Below are positions 58,860 through 64,000 of a stretch of DNA of 64,000 nucleotides, piece by piece (the stretch's first letter is position 1; each line of letters opens with the position of its first letter). Source of the stretch: Sulfidibacter corallicola (GTDB taxonomy: Bacteria > Acidobacteriota > Holophagae > Acanthopleuribacterales > Acanthopleuribacteraceae). The notes below the pieces were generated by a model. It saw only the letters and a list, made by a program, of their open reading frames with translations, was not told where the DNA came from and made no database searches. Location of the stretch: assembly GCF_017498545.1 (NCBI RefSeq), contig NZ_CP071793.1, forward strand, positions 8,054,256 to 8,118,255, in the 5' to 3' direction. The translations under genes and the position numbers were made by a program.

Positions 58860-59441
58860 GCGCCTAAAAAAGCGCACGTCATGCGGTGGAAAAGAAAGTG
58901 GACGATACTGCGAAGGTGCGCCGCATGCGCCTTAGGTAAAAATTGAAATTGCCCTTTTTGAGAAAGGCGGCGATTGCCCGCTGGATCGGCACTGCCTTGG
59001 TCGGCGTCGTCACCACCTTCAAGTTGACGATTTGATGGAAACAGCGGGCCCTGTGAACCCAACCCACGCGCAGGTCGGACGCCAAAACCTTGGGAAGTGA
59101 GCCAGAGTGGATCGATCGAAGGTATGCGGTACTGAGCACATGAGGCGGCAAAGGTCCGCTTGTTTTCCTCCGGCATCAAGGCACCCAACGGGCTCCGGAA
59201 GCTGGGTCAACAATCGCGGTTTGACATAAAAGCCTGACCGGGATCGCGCTTCCACCAGGCCGCGATCCTCCAAAACGCGCTACACCTGCAAGGTGGTCGA
59301 TGCGCTAAGCCGTTTCTGCTGTTTCAGTTGGCGTATCGATGGCAAACGCTCACCCGGCGTAAAAGTGCCATCGCCGATTCACTGCTCCAGTTCGGCAACG
59401 AGGGCTTCGTAGCGAAGAGGTTGTGGACGCATTTCCGTCAT
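58860..59441 (-). pseudogene. Decayed GntR/MocR-type regulator
   Basis: From an ATG at 59441 the frame reads a winged-helix start: PQPLRYEALVAELEQ, stop, IGDGTFTPGERLPSIRQLK, KRLSASTTLQV, stop, RVLEDRGLVEARSRSGFYVK. The in-frame TGA (59379-59381) and TAG (59280-59282) interrupt an otherwise typical GntR DNA-binding domain. Beyond it, scraps of the expected aminotransferase-like part occur in other frames. MocR proteins regulate amino-acid and PLP genes, and a PLP enzyme gene lies just to the right, divergently oriented. Confidence 0.75.
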
Positions 59442-59569
59442 GTGAACAGTCTGGCGAAACACGAACTGTTACGGTGGCAATTAAATTCACCTGTATCTGT
59501 TCCCCAATATCCCACCTGGGCTAAAGTGGGTGCAGAAACCCATACTGCCATTCTTTCGAGGAGGCCCCC

Positions 59570-60730
59570 ATGAGTCAGCAGGCCCACGATTTCGAGACCC
59601 AACTCATCCACGCCGGTGAACCGCGACCCGGCATTTTGGGCTCGGTCGCCATGCCCATCTTCCAGACCAGCACGTTCGAAGACCCCCATGAACATGATTA
59701 CAACGCAATTCGTTATACGCGCTTGTCCAACAATCCCAACCAGTTGGCCCTCCACGACAAGTTGGCCGCACTGGCCGGCGCCGAAGCGGCGTTGGTCTCA
59801 GCCAGCGGCATGGCCACGATTTCGAATCTGCTCCTGAGTCTGTTGTCCCCTGGCGATCACCTCTTGATGCAAAACTGCGTGTACGGGGGCACCCACACCT
59901 TGATCACGCACGAACTGGCGCGTTTCGGGATCACCCATCAGTTCATCGATGCCGGCGATCCCGCATCCTGGCCCCAGCCCATCCCGCCAAAAACCCGCAT
60001 GATCTATGTGGAATCCATGTCCAACCCCCTCCTGGAAATCCCCGACTTCGAAGCCGTCGTCGCCTATGCCCGGAAGCACGGCTTGCTCAGTGTCATCGAC
60101 AACACCTTTGCCTCGCCCTACAACTTCCAACCGATTCCGCTGGGTTTCGACCTGGAGGTTCACTCCGCGACCAAATACCTCAATGGCCACAGCGATGTCA
60201 TTGCCGGTGCGTGCATGGGTTCGGCACGCTTGATCGAGACCCTGCTCCATAAACAGAACCATTTCGGCGGCTCGTTAGATCCCCATGCAGCCTTTCTTTT
60301 GCTTCGCGGATTGAAAACTTTGGCAGTCCGGCTCACCCATCAGAATGCGACAGCATTGGAAGTCGCCGGTTACCTCGACGGGCATCCCGCGTTGGCATCG
60401 GTCAATTACCCCGGCTTGGAACACCATCCTCGACATCGCATGGCTGCACGTCATTTCCGAGGGTTCGGGGGCATTGTCAGCTTTGAGTTGAAAGCCGGAA
60501 GTGATGCCGCTCGCCGATTGATCGACTTGCTTGACCTGATCCTATTCGCCCCCAGCCTGGGCGGCACCGAATCGCTGATCGTCAAACCGGCAACGGTCGT
60601 CCAATCAGGCTTGGACGCAGCGGAACGAAATGCCGCGGGAGTGGGAGAAGGACTGTTGCGTTTCTCGACGGGACTGGAGTCAAGCGCTGACCTGATTGCC
60701 GACTTGAAACAGGCCTTGGAAAAAATCTAA
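59570..60730 (+). CDS. Cys/Met-metabolism PLP enzyme (cystathionine gamma-synthase/lyase or methionine gamma-lyase)
   Basis: A 386-residue enzyme of the trans-sulfuration family. Visible features: TSTFEDP, IRYTRLSNNPN (Tyr and Arg that bind the neighbouring subunit's PLP phosphate), ALVSASGMATI, YVESMSNPLLEIPD, DNTFASPYN and the PLP Lys in HSATKYLNGHSDVIAG. LIVKPATV near the end is the substrate-carboxylate region. It starts after GAGGAGG with five bases spacing. Family members with different reactions are hard to separate by sequence; the neighbouring decayed MocR regulator does not decide it. Confidence 0.92.
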   Translation: MSQQAHDFETQLIHAGEPRPGILGSVAMPIFQTSTFEDPHEHDYNAIRYTRLSNNPNQLALHDKLAALAGAEAALVSASGMATISNLLLSLLSPGDHLLMQNCVYGGTHTLITHELARFGITHQFIDAGDPASWPQPIPPKTRMIYVESMSNPLLEIPDFEAVVAYARKHGLLSVIDNTFASPYNFQPIPLGFDLEVHSATKYLNGHSDVIAGACMGSARLIETLLHKQNHFGGSLDPHAAFLLLRGLKTLAVRLTHQNATALEVAGYLDGHPALASVNYPGLEHHPRHRMAARHFRGFGGIVSFELKAGSDAARRLIDLLDLILFAPSLGGTESLIVKPATVVQSGLDAAERNAAGVGEGLLRFSTGLESSADLIADLKQALEKI

Positions 60731-60769
60731 GCCGACCTTTAGCCAGAACAAACTAACGAACCAAAAAGA

Positions 60770-60784
60770 ACCGGCCGCGCCGGT
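60770..60784 (+). terminator. Short hairpin after the PLP enzyme gene
   Basis: Stem ACCGGC/GCCGGT around loop CGC, 40 bp after the stop. No T tract follows, so it is a weak candidate. Confidence 0.3.
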
Positions 60785-60988
60785 AAATCGGAAGGCGTGC
60801 GCCCAGACGTTGTGGCTTTTGCAAGTTCGTTGTCGATTCCTCGTTGCCAGGTGTTGAATCTTCCGAGGACCTTCTTCTCGAGACCCTGACGCGGACCACC
60901 GTTGCGAGCCTGCGCTATAAGTTCGAGTTCGGGGATTTCTTCGATGTGACTTTAGCGTTACCATCGAGCTTTACAGAGTTTGTTACAT

Positions 60989-61040
60989 AAGAGCCACGCA
61001 CCAGCGGGCATATCCAGCTCGATTTCGAGAAAGAAACAGA
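60989..61040 (+). repeat. Dispersed repeat R2, copy 3
   Basis: TAAGAGCCACGCACCAGCGG, then CTCGATTTCGAGAAAGAAACA; nearly the same as the reverse complement of 42303-42358. Confidence 0.75.
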
Positions 61041-61112
61041 CGACCCGGTTTCTTGATTTTGTTTCGATGACGGCAAGACCGATCTCCGGTCGAAAGTACC
61101 ACTTTGTTTTCA

Positions 61113-61168
61113 AGAGAGCCCCGAACAAACGAGACGGGCGCCCAGCTTGATTTCGAGAAAGAAACAAG
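61113..61168 (+). repeat. Dispersed repeat R2, copy 4
   Basis: GAGAGCCCCGAACAAACGAG, then TTGATTTCGAGAAAGAAACA. It lies 22 bp before a REP hairpin, suggesting that R2 and REP are parts of a larger mosaic. Confidence 0.7.
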
Positions 61169-61190
61169 GCGAAATGGGGCGTCGTGCCAG

Positions 61191-61214
61191 GTAGGTGCCG
61201 ACCGCTGGTCGCAC
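61191..61214 (+). repeat. REP-like palindrome
   Basis: GTAG foot, left arm GTGCCGACC (one unpaired C), loop GCT, right arm GGTCGCAC; leader GGGGCGTCGTGCCAG. Confidence 0.75.
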
Positions 61215-61287
61215 ATTCCGGAGCCCTGCTTTGGTTGGAGCTTCGCTTTTTGGCGTTCCGTATTTTCGCAGCCTTGACCGCTCCGAA

Positions 61288-61312
61288 GTGTCGGCCGGGC
61301 CGGCCACCGTAC
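61288..61312 (-). repeat. Degenerate REP-like palindrome
   Basis: On the minus strand GTAC replaces GTAG, followed by a GC-rich stem (GTGGCCG against CGGCCGAC with a bulge). Its leader, GAGAGTCGGCACCGCA, and the DNA beyond align with the element at 42433. Confidence 0.5.
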
Positions 61313-61367
61313 TGCGGTGCCGACTCTCAAAGCATTCGGGAACTCTGATCATGAGTCACTTCGAAAA

Positions 61368-61390
61368 GTACATCCAGCGGATGTACCTAC
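61368..61390 (-). repeat. REP-like palindrome
   Basis: On the minus strand: GTAG foot, stem GTACATCC, loop GCT, stem GGATGTAC; leader GAGATTCGTCGTGCCCG. Confidence 0.8.
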
Positions 61391-61496
61391 CGGGCACGAC
61401 GAATCTCTCGGTATTCGGGCACTTCGGGCAGGTTTGTTTCAAGAGAGCGCTCGTCATGCGGGAACCGCAGGCGGTGGCTTTGCGCCGGGAGTCTTT

Positions 61497-62342
61497 TCAG
61501 GAACCCTCGCCCTCCTCGGGGCGGAGCGGGATACCCGCCGATTCCAGAAACGTCAGCAGTTGCGGCCAGGGACGGGGGCAGTCGTTGTGGCCGCAGGCGC
61601 CTTCGACGAACGTGGCGTGGGGGGCGGCTTCCTGCAGAAGGTGGGCGTGGGAGATGGGAATGAGATCGTCCCTGGCTCCGTGATAGAGGAACACGGGAAT
61701 CTCCAACTTCTGCAAGACGGTCAGGTTGTCGAATCGGTCCCGCAGCAGAAAGCCGGGATATCCGTGTTCGTAGGCCAGCTTCACCAGGGTCGAGAAACTG
61801 GATTCCAGGGCGAGCGCCGCGAGGGGTCGCCGATCGGCCAAGAGGCCGACGGCGCCGCAACCGATCGATCGCCCGTAGGCGAAAATCTGGCTTGAATCCA
61901 CGTCGGTTCGCGCCGCCATGGCGTCGTAGGCCGAGAGGGCTCCGTCGCGCAACGTGGCCAGCGAGGGACTGCCCGGGGCGCCGCCGTAACCCGCGTACTC
62001 CAAGATCAGAACCGAAATTCCGCGATCGATCAAGTCTTCGAACGCATCGATCCAGTAGTGAGCCAATTCGCCGTTGCCATGGGCGAAGATCATGACCGGC
62101 CTGCGGTCGTCGGCATGCCGCGCGGCGTTCATGAACAGGCCGAATCCCTGGTCCAGCGGTACGTGGGCCACGCCAGGCGGGAGCGGATCCGGTAGTCGCT
62201 GGTTGGGCGCTGGGAAGAGCAGCCTTCTCTGAAAAACGAACAGCAGGGCACAGTAGCCCAGCGCCGCGAGGGCCGCCACTCTGAAGATCGCCCACAAGAT
62301 GTCCAAAACCGACCTCAGCGATTGGGGAAGGGTTTCCCGCAT
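61497..62342 (-). CDS. Membrane-anchored alpha/beta hydrolase (BEM46/ABHD-like)
   Basis: A 281-residue serine hydrolase. A single N-terminal hydrophobic segment (about 12-38) likely anchors it. The hydrolase part has FAHGNGELAHYW (oxyanion region), the nucleophile elbow AYGRSIGCGA (Ser in GxSxG-like GRSIG), acid GARDDLI and His in GACGHND. PAPNQRLPDPLPPG before the domain is typical of the BEM46/YfhR group. The ATG at 62342 is preferred over 62405 because GGGAGG lies upstream. A fragment of a second copy is at 58703-58830. The substrate is unknown. Confidence 0.88.
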   Translation of the reverse strand: MRETLPQSLRSVLDILWAIFRVAALAALGYCALLFVFQRRLLFPAPNQRLPDPLPPGVAHVPLDQGFGLFMNAARHADDRRPVMIFAHGNGELAHYWIDAFEDLIDRGISVLILEYAGYGGAPGSPSLATLRDGALSAYDAMAARTDVDSSQIFAYGRSIGCGAVGLLADRRPLAALALESSFSTLVKLAYEHGYPGFLLRDRFDNLTVLQKLEIPVFLYHGARDDLIPISHAHLLQEAAPHATFVEGACGHNDCPRPWPQLLTFLESAGIPLRPEEGEGS

Positions 62343-62697
62343 GAACCCTACCTCCCTGATTGGAGATATCGCCCCAGTGTAGGTCGAACCCGGCCCTCGA
62401 AGCAATCGAAGGATGGGTGATGTGGTACCAGGTACCTGGCCCCCGGCTCCGATGTCTCGATGGTCCAGGCTGGATGGTTGGTCGCGTGTTGTGAGGATTT
62501 CGCGAGACGGACATTTTTCTGCTGAGTGGCCAAACGGTTGGTATCAAAGGATTCGTGGATTTTTGGGTGAGGAGTTATTTAGGCGCTCAGATAATTTGGC
62601 GGAATTTCGTGATTGGCGGGAATTCAAGGTGTAGACCCCTTCTGATCTGACAGGGATTGAAGATTTTTTCATGTGTGAATGACCAGGAGTTGATTTT
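62343..62697. other. Intergenic region before the M43 protease gene
   Basis: About 355 bases between divergent genes. No repeat or hairpin of note; AGGAG at 62685-62689 is the protease ribosome site. Promoters for both genes should be here. Confidence 0.45.
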
Positions 62698-63632
62698 ATG
62701 GAAAAACTCATTTTGACTATTTTGACGATTTTTACCTTGCTGGCGAGCAATACCTATTTCGCCCAGGGTCAGGTTTCAAAAGTATGGTTCCACAAAGCGA
62801 TTCATCCTACTTTCGGCCAGGATTCGAGATGTGTGGGACCCCAACCCCCGATGACGTGGGGATGCGAGAATGGGCATTTCGGGAATTGGTCGCCCAAAAC
62901 ACCAACCTGAAAACCCTCCATCACTACAAGCTCGTCTGGAGCGTCCCCATCATCTGGCAGGTCATTTCGGATCACCAATTGACGATGATCGAACAAGGTC
63001 GGTTGCGCCGCCAGTTCAACGATCAGATTTCCATTATGAACGATGCGTTCGTCGACACCCCCTTCAGCTTCTACACTTCCGACATCGTGTACACCGTGAA
63101 CGTGGATTGGTTCACGGGCATGGTCCATGACGATACGGCCGAAGAAGCCAAAGGAGCCCTTCATCGCGGGGACAATTGGGCGCTGAACATCTACCTGGCC
63201 GAAGTTTCGGATTTGTTTTATGGACGGGCGACCTTCCCCATGGATCTTGCGCGCGATGGCGTCGACCAGGACGGCATCACCCTCGACTACGGATCCCTTC
63301 CGGGGGGCGGTAACCCGAACGGTGGCGAGGGCGACGTTCTGGTCCACGAAGTCGGTCATTGGCTGGGTCTCTATCACACTTTCCAGGGTGGATGCCTTGA
63401 CGACGACATTTTCCCGGAGGTCGGTGATGGCGTCGATGACACACCGGCTCACGACCTTTGGGTATCGGGCAGGGAATGCGCTCCTTCCCAATCGTGCGCG
63501 GGTCTCCTCGATGCGCCCATCCACAACCACATGAATTACACCCCGGATTCATGCCGCGACGAGTTCACCGAAGGGCAAATCGAGCGCATGATCCAACAGA
63601 CGCAACTCTACCGCTGCATTAACTGCATGTAA
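62698..63632 (+). pseudogene. M43-family (pappalysin-like) metalloprotease, frameshifted after the signal peptide
   Basis: The frame starting at 62698 encodes a classic signal peptide (KLILTILTIFTLLASNTYFA) behind a good AGGAG site. The protease itself is read in another frame from about 62760 on: CGTPTPDD (usual start of mature M43 enzymes), zinc site HEVGHWLGLYH, and the later MNYTPDSCRDEFTEGQ Met-turn. Both parts fit one protein joined by a single-base indel between about 62760 and 62815. An ATG at 62784 could make a leaderless 282-residue protein. Either the gene is damaged, the sequence has an error, or the frame is bypassed. Homologues are secreted zinc proteases. Confidence 0.8.
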
Positions 63633-63777
63633 CGGTCTCGTGCCGGCGTAATGCCGCGCCAAACGTCTGGCAACTTGCGCTTCGTGAATGGGGGCGCCGA
63701 TCCGTATCGGCGTCCCTCGAGGCTCGTAGGCACCCCCGAGCTGCCGAGCCCGCCTGATCGCAAGCGCGGTCAGGCTT

Positions 63778-63800
63778 GTAGGTTGAGCAGCTTGCTCAAC
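63778..63800 (+). repeat. REP-like palindrome
   Basis: GTAG foot, stem GTTGAGCA, loop GCT, stem TGCTCAAC. Confidence 0.85.
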
Positions 63801-63926
63801 CAATCGAAGCAACCCAAGCAACAGCAAGCAATTACGCCAAGGAGCGAAGCCCGGAGTTGCCCTCGCGGCCCCAATCCGAAGTAGCCAAGTCCAAAGTCCC
63901 CGCATCGTGAGAGGGGCGTAAGGCCT

Positions 63927-63949
63927 GTAGGTTGAGCAGCTTGCTCAAC
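63927..63949 (+). repeat. REP-like palindrome
   Basis: GTAG foot, stem GTTGAGCA, loop GCT, stem TGCTCAAC, with leader CGTGAGAGGGGCGT as in the copies inside the PKS gene. Confidence 0.85.
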
Positions 63950-64000
63950 CAATCGAAGCAACTCAAGCAACAGCAAGCGATTACGTAATTGAGCGAAGCC

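Larger units (their letters stand above)
60731..61496. other. 766-bp intergenic region with repeats
   Basis: No intact gene was seen. It contains two R2 repeats (60989-61040, 61113-61168) and three REP-like hairpins (61191-61214, 61288-61312, 61368-61390). The last two lie on the minus strand, close to the end of the hydrolase gene. Confidence 0.7.
63633..64000. repeat. Tandem REP-type units at the right window edge
   Basis: Two long direct copies, 63774-63850 and 63923-64000, 149 bp apart, each hold the hairpin, then CAACCAATCGAAGCAAC, AGCAACAGCAAGC and GAGCGAAGC. The second runs to the window edge, so the array may go on. No gene is present after the protease. Confidence 0.8.

Noticed and set aside
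60840..60990. Plus-strand stretch resembling part of a protein (LRYKFEFGDFFDV)
   Set aside because: Too short, no start, and no continuing similarity in any frame; I cannot support even a pseudogene call.
61288..61312. Rho-independent terminator for the hydrolase gene
   Set aside because: The GC-rich palindrome aligns with a dispersed repeat at 42433, has no T tract and lies about 185 bp past the stop.
63774..64000. Phage attachment site or CRISPR at the right edge
   Set aside because: The direct repeats are explained by the REP-type family found elsewhere in the window; no integrase or cas gene is near.

Overview
The window is a 64 kb piece of a GC-rich genome from a bacterium with large multimodular genes, a eukaryotic-type Ser/Thr kinase, two-component systems and many dispersed intergenic palindromes. 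The mix of a big NRPS/PKS locus, a kinase/TIR/STAND/WD40 protein with an ECF sigma factor, a dockerin-tailed cytochrome c peroxidase, a 6-bladed propeller protein and an M43 protease suggests Acidobacteriota (perhaps near Acanthopleuribacteraceae). This is inference from gene content only; no rRNA or marker gene is present. No tRNA, CRISPR array, complete insertion sequence or phage was seen.

Positions 1-31085 form a lipopeptide locus. Four minus-strand genes run right to left: a SyrP-type Fe(II)/2-oxoglutarate hydroxylase, a fatty acyl-AMP ligase with an ACP, a 4359-residue KS-AT-ACP-aminotransferase-C-A-T-C-A-T-E megasynthase, and an NRPS that leaves the window at its left edge (C-A-T-T-C-A-T-E-C-A-T-C...). 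A cyclic-peptide type ABC exporter is divergently transcribed. The logic is that of iturin/mycosubtilin and puwainaphycin: a fatty acid is activated, extended once with malonate, the beta-keto group is transaminated, and peptide bonds follow. Specificity residues read by eye give: beta-amino fatty acid - unknown - D-Orn - Asp - D-Asp - Pro - further residues. The SyrP-like enzyme suggests that an Asp is beta-hydroxylated.

Positions 31167-37586 carry a CHASE/PAS histidine kinase, a single-domain receiver and a REC-GGDEF-EAL protein in one tight operon (signal to cyclic-di-GMP), then a secreted beta-propeller protein. Positions 38172-41285 hold a CesT-like chaperone gene followed by a Lys-rich protein with a divergent nitrilase-like triad, which looks like a chaperone/effector pair. 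A second chaperone of nearly equal length lies at 47027-47581. Between them are a secreted VWA protein and an OmpR-type two-component pair.

Positions 47668-54717 hold an ECF sigma factor (TTG start) and a 2115-residue kinase-TIR-STAND-WD40 protein. The right end carries a di-haem peroxidase, a pesticin-type muramidase, a decayed MocR/GntR regulator beside a Cys/Met-metabolism PLP enzyme, an alpha/beta hydrolase (with a fragmentary second copy), and an M43 protease gene with a frameshift.

The intergenic regions are full of short repeats. The clearest is a REP-like family: a GTAG foot, an 8-bp stem beginning GT and ending AC, and a 3-nt loop, with compensatory changes between copies. One member appears to sit in frame inside the PKS gene, where it has been amplified into 96-bp (32-codon) tandem repeats in the AT-ACP linker.
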